Shown piece after piece: positions 54,764 to 64,000 of a DNA stretch of 64,000 bases. The stretch's first letter is position 1; each line of letters starts with the position of its first letter. This stretch comes from Azolla caroliniana. Lineage: Eukaryota > Polypodiophyta. The stretch covers positions 10,974,001-11,038,000 of the forward strand of contig JBHGNT010000005.1 of assembly GCA_043228905.1 (NCBI GenBank), written 5' to 3'. The translations under genes were made by a program, and so were the position numbers. The notes below the pieces were generated by a model that was not told the DNA's origin, did not search any database, and saw only the letters and a program-made list of their open reading frames with translations.

Positions 54764-54903
54764 TAAAGTCCAACCATCCAATCAAAATCATAGTCATATA
54801 GTTGGACACTATTATATAATATAGAATCAAATCTTAGTATTGGTTCCACTTCACAAGTAGCTAGCATAGTTTTTGTTGCACAAGTTGAGCTTAGTAGTAC
54901 CAT

Positions 54904-55275
54904 TGTTGTAGAATACTTAGCATACAATACACGTAGAATACGTATGCTAAGTATTCTACAAGTATTCTATCTTTTTAAAAAAAATACTTAGAATATGTAT
55001 TTTACGTGTAGAATACTTTAAATACATAGAATACTTGTAAAATACGTTAAATACTTCTTAAAATTTAAAGTTTTAAAAAAAAAAAAAAATTAAAAATTTC
55101 AAAAATTTTAAAACTTTCTTCAAATAATAAAACTTGTTAAATATCTAGAATATGTCAAATTTTTAGAATACGTAGAAAATTTGAAAAATGGCAGTTCTAA
55201 AATGTTGAATACGTGTCGAATACTTCAAAGCATTCTAAAGCGTATTCTAAATGTAGAATATGTGTTTTGTAACAA
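54904..55275. repeat. AT-rich hairpin repeat, copy 2 (intact)
   Basis: 372 bp, non-coding. The left end holds an 18 bp perfect inverted repeat, GTAGAATACTTAGCATAC (54908-54925) and its complement (54942-54959), with a 16-base loop. The word TAGAATA(C/T) recurs about ten times. It shares arm order with the split copy at 22090-22210/24473-24684 and lies between two parts of Copia-H RNase H. It could be a MITE-like element; the terminal repeats are weak (TTGTT...AACAA). Confidence 0.65.
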
Positions 55276-55287
55276 ATATGTTGTAGA

Positions 55288-55450
55288 AGGAGCAGTATCA
55301 TGGGAATCCAAAAATCAAACCTTTGTAGCCCTATCATCAATAGAAGTTGACTTTGTGGTTTTTGCATTAGTAGCTCGAGAACGAGTTTGGCTACAAAGAC
55401 TACTCATGGAATTTAACATTGATGATTATCTACTCTATCACAATCTATGA
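55288..55450 (+). pseudogene. Copia-H RNase H, end
   Basis: The open stretch reads GAVSWESKNQTFVALSSIEV, then DFVVFALVARERVWLQRLLM, the Copia RNase H block usually read S-W-x-S-K-x-Q-x-x-V-A-L-S-S-x-E-A-E-Y. The E-A-E-Y is changed to E-V-D-F. It belongs to the same element as the pieces from 28609 on. Confidence 0.7.
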
Positions 55451-55993
55451 AATAATTATTTACACATTTCTTTACATACCCCGATGCACATACTCACGGT
55501 AGTTAGAGCATGTACTTAGAAGTGTACGTCTGCAACTCAAGAAGGGAAAGTTTGTCAAAATCACACACATACGACACACTTGTACAACTCCTAGAAACTT
55601 TCAGTATGGCCAAATCATCATCAAGCAATCATCCCTAGTTTAAGGCCCTGAGTGGTCCCACTGGCATCTTTCACAACCTTCTCATGACACCATCAACTCA
55701 TTTAGATACATTGGCTAAATTTTGGGGCCATTTGGATTATTTTGGTAGGCTGAAAATCATGTAGTCTTTGTGTAATCACCTTTTGTAGATTTTGGTTTCT
55801 TTAAGTCCTCTTTCCAAAAATCTCTTAATGATTGTCTCCAAATTGCTAAGATTTTTCGAAAATATTTCACCTTTATTTTAAAGTGCTTGTGATACTTGAA
55901 AGCGTGTAAGTTTTTTGTGGGTTATTAGCTTGCATTCATGTTTCCCCTCCTTAGTATACGTATGACCAAAAAATTAGCATAAAAAATAAAGTA
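55451..55993. other. Probable 3' end of Copia-H, not resolved
   Basis: Sequence after the RNase H end. A 3' LTR would be expected here, but I could not match it to the putative 5' LTR at 27633-27980. No gene is supported. Confidence 0.4.
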
Positions 55994-56429
55994 AGATATG
56001 TTGCACACAGTGCTCGGCCACAACCGAGGAATAGGATCAACTCACAGAAAATAGGAAATACAAAATGCACGAAGACAATAGAGAGAAGAGTACACAGGAT
56101 GTTTTACGTGGAAAACCCTAAATGGGAAAAAACCACGGGAGTCCTCAAACTCCAACTATCACTATAAATAGAGATGTACAATGGTGAAGCTACAAGGCAA
56201 CAACCTTGAGCTCACTGTCTTCGCCACAGGCGGCGGTAATACACAGAGGCAACGACCTCTTCGTCTCTCTCTCTCTCTCTCTCACTCTCGGCTTCTCACT
56301 TAGCTCCCTCTAAGTGGAAAACAGAAAATGAGCAACAACAACCTTGTAAAACTGTTTGCCCTAAGTCATATTTATACACATATGACTTTCGGGCTATTTA
56401 CAAATATAGTCTCCGCATCCGGATCTCTC

Positions 56430-56640
56430 TCCGGGTACTTCGTCATCCGGCTCCGTAACCGGGGTCTTCATCATCCGGCTCCGTAGCCGGGTCTTCGTCA
56501 TCCGGCTCCGTAGCCGGGGTCTTCATCATCCGGCTCCGTAGCCGGGGTCTTCATCATCCGGCTCCGTAGCCGGGGTCTTCATCATCCGGCTCCGTAGCCG
56601 GGGTCTTCATCATCCGGCTCCGTAACCGGGTCTTCGTCAT
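56430..56640. repeat. 28 bp minisatellite in Copia-Y LTR (seven units)
   Basis: Units of CATCCGGCTCCGTAGCCGGG + GTCTTCAT. The other LTR has five units at about 61240-61385. Each unit contains the self-complementary CCGGCTCCGTAGCCGG-type core, which can fold. Confidence 0.9.
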
Positions 56641-56683
56641 CCATCTCCGGACATCCCATCCGGAGGGACCGAAAATCCCAACA

Positions 56684-56699
56684 AACTCCCCCTTCACTT
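56684..56699 (-). other. Polypurine tract of Copia-Y
   Basis: The minus strand reads AAGTGAAGGGGGAGTT directly before the LTR. The polyprotein stop (TGA at 56694-56696) lies inside it. Confidence 0.8.
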
Positions 56700-59600
56700 C
56701 GGCATGGGATGTCTCTCCAATACGATTCTCTTCCGGCATGCTTCCAGCTTGTCGGGTGTAAGTACCTTGGTCAGCATATCCGACCCGTTCTCGTCCGTGT
56801 GGATCTTCGTCAGCACGAACTCCTTGTCTTCTATCCTTTCCCGGATCCAGTGGTATCTACGCTGGATGTGCTTCGTCCGGGAGTGATAGGCCGCATTCTT
56901 CGCAAGGTGGATGGCACTCTGACTGTCGCAGTAGAGTCGGTACTCCTCCTGCCGGATACTGAGCTCTCTAATGAAGTCCTTCATCCATATTATTTCCTTG
57001 CCGGCTTCAACAGCCGCCATGTACTCCGCCTCCGTGGTTGACAACGCAACCGTCTTCTGCAACCTCGACTGCCACGAAACGGCTCCCCCTGCATATGTCA
57101 TTACATACCCAGATGTAGACCGGCTGGTATCCGCATCAGCCGACATATCCGAATCGGTAAATCCATCGAGTTCGGGTTTACCGGAGCCGAATCGGAGGCA
57201 CATGTTCGAAGTGCCCTTTAAGTATCGGAGTATCCATTTGACCGCGTTCCAGTGCTCCTTGCCGGGATTACTCATATACCGGCTCACCACTCCAACTGCA
57301 TATCCTATGTCCGGTCTTGTACACACCATTGCGTACATCAAGCTCCCGACGGCAGAGGCATATGGTACTTTCATCATGTCCTCCTTCTCAGCCTTTGTCT
57401 TGGGGCTTTGCTTGCTGGACAACTTGCAGTTTGCCGGGAGTGTTGACCCGACCGGTCTTGCTTCCGACATGTTGAACCGGTGAAGCACCTTTGTCACGTA
57501 CTTCTCCTGTGATAGCCACAACTGCTTCTTCTTCCGGTCCCGGATGATGTGCATCCTTAGTATTTGCCTCGCCGGACCCAGGTCCTTCATTGAGAAGGTT
57601 CGGTGAAGAGCCTTCTTCAGCATCCGTATCTTGACCTGGTCTCGTCCGACGATCAACATGTCGTCCACGTACAGGAGGAGTATTAGAAAGTCTCCTCCTT
57701 CGAACTTCTTCACAAACACGCAGTGATCGGACTGCGTTTTGTGGTACCCTTCGTCTGTCATGAAGGAGTCGAACTTCCGGTACCATTGCCGGGGAGCCTG
57801 CTTCAGACCGTAAAGGCTCTTCTTCAACCGGCATACCAGGTGCTCCTTCCCTTTCTTCTCGAATCCTTCCGGTTGCTGCATGTAGATCTCTTCTTCGAGG
57901 TCACCGTGAAGGAATGCCGTCTTCACGTCCATCTGTTCTACCTCGAGGTCCATGCTTGCCGCTATGCTCAGCACCGTCCGGATGGAGGTCATCTTCACTA
58001 CCGGGGCAAATATCTCGTCGAAGTCGACGCCCTTCTTCTGCTGGAACCCCTTCACCACGATCCTGGCTTTGTATCTCGGGGGGTTTCCGGCATCTCCCGG
58101 TTTCAGCTTGAACACCCACTTGTTTCGAAGTGTCCGCTTTCCTTTCGGCAACTCCACAAGTTCATATGTGTGGTTCTCATGCAGGGAATCCATCTCCTCC
58201 TGCATGGCACTTAACCACCTGCGGCTATGAGTGTCAAGCTTTGCTTCTTCAAAACTCTCCGGCTCCCCCTCGTCGGTTAGTAGCACGTGCTCTGGTTCCG
58301 GAAATCTCCGGGGGGCCCTTCTCTCTCTTAGAGGATATCTCCGTTCCGGAGCTTCGGTAACCGGCTCCTCTGTTTCCTCTTCATCTGAATCCATTTCGGG
58401 ATCGGGGCCGGTTCCGGTATCATTTTCATCTTCCTCGGCCGGTTCTGTTTCTTCACCGTCTTCGGCCGGATCCTCGAATGCTAACCGGTCCCTTGCCGGT
58501 CGGGACTGCTCTTCATAGAGTTGATTCTCACCGGTCGACTTTGAGCTCTTCATCTTCTTCTCCGACTCCCAGTCGGCGAGTGTCTTGTCCTCCATGAAGA
58601 TGATATCACGACTCCTGAATATCTTCTTGTCGACCGGGTCCCATACTCGGTAGCCGAGCTCGTCGTCGCCGTAACCGAGGAATATGCATGGCCGGGTCTT
58701 TGGATCTAGCTTTCCTCTCCGGTCCTTTGCCACATGCACATATGCGAGACACCCGAACACCTTCAGATGCCGGTAGGATACTTCCCTACCGGTCCACACT
58801 CTCTGCGGCGTGTCTCCGTCCAAAGGTACTGAGGGTGATCTGTTTATCACGTATGTCGCCGTCGACATTGCCTCAGCCCAAAACCCCTTGGGTAATTTCG
58901 CATGCGCCAGCATACTCCGGACCCTCTCCATTATGGTCCGGTTCATCCTCTCGGCCAGCCCGTTCAGTTCCGGCGTCTTCGGCACAGTAAACTCGACCCG
59001 GATTCCCTTCGAGCGACAGTACTCCGCGAACTGCCCCCGGTATTCTCCTCCGTTATCCGCTCGTATCGCTTTCAGCTCCTTGCCGGATTCCCTTTCCACT
59101 CTCGCGTGGAGTTCTTTGAAGACGGACAATACTTGGTCCTTTGTCTTCAACGGTGCCGTCCACAGCTTCCGGCTATGGTCATCTATGAATGTTACGAAGT
59201 ACTGGGCTCCGCCATGTGACTTCGTTTCTACCTGACACACATCAGTGTGTACCAACTCCAATGGTACACTACGTCTCGTCGGTGGCCTTGAGTGGAAGGA
59301 GGCTCGGTTCTGCTTACCGGCCAGGCAATCGGTGCACTTCTCCAGATGCACATGCTTCACTGGGATAAGGTTGTCTTCTGCGAGCCTCTTCATCCCCTTC
59401 TCACTCATGTGGCACAGTCTCTTGTGCCACAGCTCACCGGCAGTGTCAGCTGCCACGTTCAGCTCCTCCGGACATAGCCGGGAATTCATCAGGTACAGTG
59501 TGTTGACTTTCCGGGCCCGAGCCACTATCAGGCTCCCTTTGCTGAACTTCATGACACCGTTCCGGATGCTACCCGTGTAGCCTTCATCGTCTAGCCTCCC

Positions 59601-60767
59601 GGCCGAAATCAGGTTCAATCGGACCTCCGGAACGTGTCGAACATCCTTCAGCAGCATCTTGCATCCGGTTGATGTCATCAGCCACACGTCTCCTATGCCG
59701 GCAATCCGGCATGTACCTTCATTTCCCATCCGGACACAGCCGTGCTCACCGGCTGTGTAGGATGAGAAGTATTTCTTCTCCGGGGTCAGGTGGAACGACG
59801 CTCCGGAATCGACCACCCAGGTCATCTCTTCACCGGCAAGGTTCAGCTCCCTCTCTTCGGTAATGAGCATTATCTCTTCTTCACTTGCCGCGAGTGCCGT
59901 CGTTCCTTTCCGGTCCTGCCCTCGCCGATCCGGACCTCTCCGGTCCGTGGCTCCCCGGTATGCACCGTTTCGCTCCGGTGACTTCTTCGAATCGGTGTCG
60001 TCGGCTCCGTTGTCTTTTCGGTAATGCCGACAATTCTTCCGGAAGTGCCCCGGCTTCCCACAGTGGAAGCATGTGGGCCTTCCTCTTGACTGCGACCGGG
60101 TCCCCGACTTCTCCCGTCTTTGCGGACTCCGGTTCCGTTGTCTTCCCCGTTCCGATTCGGTAAGCAGCGCCTTCGAGTCGGAGGCCGGTTCTTTATCTCT
60201 CCGACACGCTTCTTCGTTCAAAATGCTTGTCTTTACCGTTTGTAGAGACAAGTTATCTTCGGTGCAGGAGGTGCTGAGAGTCACCACCAAGTTCTCCCAG
60301 CTTTCCGGCAATGTACACATCAGAATGATGGCTTGCATTGCATCCTCCAACGGGAACTTGATCGCCGCAAGCTGGTTCACGAATCCCATGAACGTGCTTA
60401 CGTGTTCCACCATACTCTCGCCGTCGCGGTACTTGAGGTTCACTATCTTCCTCATCAGGGAGGTCCGGTTCAACGCATTCTTCCTCTCGTAGAGGCCCGA
60501 CATCTTCCGCCACATCTCATATGCGTTGGTGTCGTTCGCCACATGTTGTAGAACGCTCACGTCGACGTATTGCCGGATGGTTGCAACGGCTTTCCGGTTC
60601 AGAAGCCTTCATTCCGACTCAAGTACCCCCTTCGGTATTTCCGACCTATCAATCGGTTCGTACAGGTCCCGAACAATCAGAAGATCCTCCATCTTGATCT
60701 TCCAGTCGGCGTAGTTCTGTGAGTTCAACACCATCATGCCCGGAGGCCCACTACCGCCGCCTTCCAT
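56694..60767 (-). CDS. Copia-Y gag-pol polyprotein (1357 aa frame, one nonsense codon)
   Basis: The ATG at 60767 (MEGGGSGPPGMMVLNSQNYA) is in frame with the 1288-codon stretch ending at 56694; only a TGA at 60609-60611 interrupts. Approximate residues from that ATG: gag 1-225; zinc knuckle CFHCGKPGHFRKNC at 233-246; retropepsin WVVDSGASFH with Asp at 320; H-H-C-C zinc region 448-481; integrase catalytic D509 (HTD), D571 (ADNGGEY), E606, the D(35)E spacing; RT with LVVKGFQQKKGVDFDEIFAP, DVKTAFLHGDLEEEIYM and YVDDMLIVG at about 1032; RNase H with DADTSRSTSGYV, LSTTEAEYMAAVEAGKE and the final KIHTDENGSDMLTK. Domain order and motifs place it with Tork/Tnt1-like Copia. The nonsense codon is a TGG-to-TGA type change, C-to-T on the plus strand, as deamination of methylated C would give. 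Apart from that every catalytic motif is intact. Confidence 0.92.
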
Positions 60768-60782
60768 TTTCTGTGTTAACCT

Positions 60783-60794
60783 GCTCTGATACCA
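60783..60794 (-). other. Primer-binding site of Copia-Y
   Basis: The minus strand reads TGGTATCAGAGC, a perfect initiator tRNA-Met match, three bases from the LTR. Confidence 0.85.
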
Positions 60795-61522
60795 CTTTGT
60801 TGCACACAGTGCTCGGCCACAACCGAGGAATAGGATCAACTCACAGAAAATAGGAAATACAAAATGCACGAAGACAATAGAGAGAAGAGTACACAGGATG
60901 TTTTACGTGGAAAACCCTAAATGGGAAAAAACCACGGGAGTCCTCAAACTCCAACTATCACTATAAACAGAGATGTACAATGGTGAAGCTACAAGGCAAC
61001 AACCTTGAGCTCACTGTCTTCGCCACAGGCGGCGGTAATACACAGAGGCAACGACCTCTTCGTCTCTCTCTCTCTCTCTCTCACTCTCGGCTTCTCACTT
61101 AGCTCCCTCTAAGTGGAAAACAGAAAATGAGCAACAACAACCTTGTAAAACTGTTTGCCCTAAGTCATATTTATACACATATGACTTTCGGGCTATTTAC
61201 AAATATAGTCTCCGCATCCGGATCTCTCTCCGGGTACTTCGTCATCCGGCTCCGTAACCGGGGTCTTCATCATCCGGCTCCGTAGCCGGGTCTTCGTCAT
61301 CCGGCTCCGTAGCCGGGGTCTTCATCATCCGGCTCCGTAGCCGGGGTCTTCATCATCCGGCTCTGTAACCGGGTCTTCGTCATCCATCTCCGGACATCCC
61401 ATCCGGAGGGACCGAAAATCCCAACAAGATATTTGTCTAAATAGATAAAGTAATTTATGTAAAGTGGACTAGGAACCATCAATGTTCTTATGGCTTCTAT
61501 AACTTAATATAGTGTTGGTCAT

Positions 61523-61877
61523 TGTTGACCGAGCAAGCTCAACTTGGGCCGGATCGGCCGAAAAAGCCGAGAGCCGGACCGGACGAATACCGATCGGCTA
61601 GGCCCGGATTGGTTGAAGAAGCGGAGAACCGGATCGGATGGAGACCGATCGGCTATGCCGAGTTGGATGGAATCCAATAGGCCGTTAGGGGCCTATATTC
61701 TTATTTTAGTAAATAGGAATATTATAGGTTGTTAGAGTCGGGCTCAGTTAATGAGCATTCAAGTACTTCTCAATACTTGTGTCAACCCACTTGTCAGGGC
61801 TTGTATAAAAAGTGCTTTGTGAGCACACTATATGTACTGACTCTTTTGATAATAGAAATTTTGTGTGTCTGCTCACT

Positions 61878-61920
<43 letters not shown>

Positions 61921-62017
61921 ACCCTTACTCTGTGTATTCCTCACTATTGCACTTTCGGATAATCGATAGTGTAGTATGTGTCTGTCTACGTAACGCTTCT
62001 ACACGTATTCTTTTACA
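61523..62017 (+). mobile_element. 5' LTR of Copia-Z
   Basis: 495 bp, starting TGTTGACCGAGCAAGCTC and ending TTCTTTTACA directly before a primer-binding site. It contains CTTGTATAAAAAGTGC (TATA box near 61804) and a (CT)n run at 61880-61918. It is the same family as the solo LTR at 22650-23106. The 3' LTR is outside the window. Confidence 0.9.
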
Positions 62018-62029
62018 TGGTATCAGAGC
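62018..62029 (+). other. Primer-binding site of Copia-Z
   Basis: TGGTATCAGAGC, a perfect initiator tRNA-Met match, starts at the base after the LTR. Confidence 0.9.
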
Positions 62030-62079
62030 GCGACGGTTAGAAGAACCCTCTACTGGTGACAAAGCGAACCAACATAGAG

Positions 62080-64000
62080 ATGAAGAGTTTCCTTCTGAAC
62101 AACAAGAATATGGACAGAGAAGCTCGGTAGGAGCAACTACGCATCTTGGTCATACAAGATGCACCAATACCTGCTAGAACATGGGCACTAGAGTTATGTT
62201 GAAGGAGCAAATGATGCAACACCGGATACAATAGATAGGGACTTCCCGACTTGAGAGACGAAAGTACTGCTCCGCGTCCAGTGTTGGAGATCAGTTGCTT
62301 AACTACATTTGGGCAAATCTGAAGAACATTTTCGCTGAAATTACGACAACCAAGAAGATACAACTCAGGTAGGAGCTGAGCAAAGTCCGACAGAGAGATA
62401 TGTCGGTGGCCAACTATGCCTCCAAGATAAAGGAGATCTGCGACTCTCTTGCTTCTGTCAATGTAACTATGGAAGAAGATGAGATGGTGTAGGTCTGCCT
62501 CAGAGGCCTGGCGTCTAGGTTCGGATCATTTCAAACAACGGTCTGCACGAGAGAGAACATGTCGTCGTTCTTCGAGCTACAATCAATGTTGCTCATTGAA
62601 GAAAACCACTCGGGTGCGTTGACGAGCACGCAATCGATAGCAAGATGTTGCACATGCCCCGTGGCCGTTGTGGACGAGGTGGGTTGGCACACAATGAAGG
62701 AAATTGACAGGAGCAAAACCATTGGCATAATAGGAATGCCGATCGTAGTTCTAGACCCTCCACGAGGAGGGGGAGTCAAGGCGGTGCCGGAAACTGGTGA
62801 GGAAAGGTCGCGACAGACTGCTGGTACTGTGGCCGGAAGGGCCACAAAGAGAGTGAGTGCTGGAAGAAGTGTGGTGATTCGAACTGAACTAGATCGAGGC
62901 GAGGGGATGTAGATAGGTGTCAAAGATTGCATTACGTTGAAGGCTTAGGGCGAGCTGGAACGAACCCTGCCGTCGTCATGAAGCACAAAGCCAACTCAAT
63001 GGCGGCGAGCACCTCGAAGTTGAACGAGGTGTGGTACGTGGATTCCGGAGCATCGAACCATATGACGAATCACAAGGAGTGGTTCTCGATGCTAGAGAAG
63101 CCGGAAATGCCGAGGGTCGTCAAACTAGCAAGCCGGAACACCCCTCATCCCACTGAATATATCGGAGATGTCCCTTTGAGCAATGTTGCTCAGAGAGGAA
63201 TCATGAGAAATGTCTTGCATGTGCCGAAAATCACCAAGAACTTGGTGTCGGTCGGACAAATTGTCGATCCGGGCATGCAAGTTCGATTTACTCACCTCGA
63301 CTGCTTCATAGAGGAAGGAGGCCGGGTTATTGGGCAAGGGCGTCGAGAAGGGAGGATGTTTATTGTGGAGACGAATGCCGTCAACGTCACTATATTCGCC
63401 AAAGGGCAGAAGGTTGAATAGGACATTGACCTACGGCACAAGTGGTTCGGGGTCGGTCACGTCAACTTCCCGCAACTTCAAGAAATGTAGACAAAGAACA
63501 TCGTTTCCGGTTTGCTGAAGTTTAGTGGTCAGAACGGTCAAGTTTGCAAAGCTTGTCAACTCGGGAAGTAGCATTGACTTCCATTCCCCAAGGAGCATAA
63601 TCAAAGCCGTAACAAGCTTGATTTAATCCATTCAGATGTGTGGGGATTGACATAGAATGTGAGTATCAGTGGGAGTCATTACTTCATAACCTTCACCAAG
63701 GACTACATTCAACACACTTGGGCATGCTTGATCGAGAAGAAAAGCTAAGTCTTCTCCTATTTTCTCAAGGTGAAGAGCCTTGTTGAATGGGAGACCGGAA
63801 GGAAGATCAAGTGACTCAGGACCGATGGTGGAAAGGAGGTGGGAATCCGATGTGAGTTCTCTTGCAAATACACACCGGAGTAAAACGGTGTGGCCGAGCA
63901 AAAGAATCGAATGATAGAGGAAGCGGCACGGGCAATGCTTAAGGAGAAGAAAATTCCCAAGTTCTAGTGGGCCGATGTAGTTAGAACAACCGTATACCTA
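62080..64000 (+). pseudogene. Copia-Z gag, protease and integrase start, truncated by window end
   Basis: Gag reads LLNYIWANLKNIFAEITTTK (near 62295), VRQRDMSVANYASKIKEICD and VCLRGLASRFGSFQTTVCTR, the UBN2-type Copia gag. Protease: WYVDSGASNHMTNHKEWFSM near 63035 with DSG intact, then VLHVPKITKNLVSVGQI. The pre-integrase zinc region is near 63435 (HKWFGVGHVNFPQLQEM, then CKACQLGK). Integrase has LIHSDVWG (first D, near 63620), RTDGGKE (second D) and NGVAEQKNRM with the catalytic E (near 63885). There are at least eight stops and several frame shifts, so this copy is dead. The element continues beyond 64000. Confidence 0.85.

Larger units (their letters stand above)
55999..61426 (-). mobile_element. 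Copia-Y: young, complete Tork/Tnt1-like element
   Basis: LTRs are at 55999-56683 (685 bp) and 60798-61426 (629 bp). The 56 bp difference equals two 28 bp minisatellite units (seven versus five GGCTC(C/T)GTA units). Outside it I saw only two or three base differences. A perfect 5 bp TSD, AGATA, lies at 55994-55998 and 61427-61431. PBS 60783-60794 is perfect. PPT 56684-56699. The LTRs start TGTTGGGATTTT and end TGCAACA on the minus strand. The polyprotein is open except for one stop, so insertion must be recent. Confidence 0.95.

Noticed and set aside
55451-55993. 3' LTR of Copia-H
   Set aside because: I could not find shared words with the putative 5' LTR at 27633-27980, so the call was not made.
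57388-58518. Long frames on both strands within 56.7-60.5 kb
   Set aside because: They are shadows of the GC-rich Copia-Y polyprotein frame, which carries all the recognisable motifs.

Overview
This window is nuclear DNA from a land plant with a large, repeat-rich genome. The evidence is one complete spliced gene (GT-AG introns, 90-470 bp) surrounded by plant-type LTR retrotransposons whose primer-binding sites match initiator tRNA-Met. Two traits lean toward a non-flowering plant: a Gypsy relic whose gag and protease resemble the Sushi/Tf1/Tcn1-type chromoviruses, and a ferroportin with an animal-like W-G-D-R-M-W motif. That is inference; the species cannot be read from the sequence.

Layout. 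0-4.4 kb: two arrays of a ~103-113 bp tandem repeat flank a coiled-coil pseudogene and a minus-strand Copia relic. 4.6-6.4 kb: a LINE copy with a mutated catalytic motif. 6.5-11.4 kb: a Gypsy gag-protease relic joined abruptly to an internally deleted Copia relic. 11.4-16.2 kb: AT-rich DNA with no gene I can support. 16.36-20.42 kb: the only ordinary gene, an intact 8-exon SLC40/ferroportin (IREG-like) metal exporter on the plus strand, predicted 621 aa. 21.5-24.7 kb: a three-level nest, in which an AT-rich hairpin repeat is split by a small non-coding LTR element that itself holds a solo Copia LTR. 25-28.6 kb: LINE and Gypsy relics and paired tRNA-like modules.

27.6-55.5 kb is a nest of elements inside one old plus-strand Copia element (Copia-H). 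Its gag, protease, integrase and RNase H pieces are scattered over about 27 kb. Insertions into it are a Tork/Tnt1-like Copia (29.2-34.5 kb, TSD AATCC), a 1.7 kb solo LTR (35.3-37.0 kb), a Gypsy with unusual D-H-G protease and FLDD reverse-transcriptase motifs (37.3-45.1 kb, TSD ACGT), a chromodomain Gypsy (46.2-54.0 kb, TSD ATAGG, itself holding a 789 bp solo LTR with TSD ACGT) and the hairpin repeat again. 56.0-61.4 kb holds a very young Tork/Tnt1-like Copia (TSD AGATA, almost identical LTRs, one nonsense codon). 61.5 kb to the end is the 5' part of another Copia whose family also left the solo LTR at 22.65 kb.

Points that stand out: (1) a head-to-head pair of tRNA-like modules found twice, each time next to the conserved hairpin tail of a LINE, with more tRNA-like A/B-box modules inside Gypsy LTRs; (2) a LINE 3' hairpin with a compensatory base change; (3) a ferroportin retaining the metal-site Asp known from animals; (4) insertions in which the host reading frame continues across the junction when one TSD copy is counted. 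All coordinates and motifs come from reading the sequence; family assignments rest on remembered family features.
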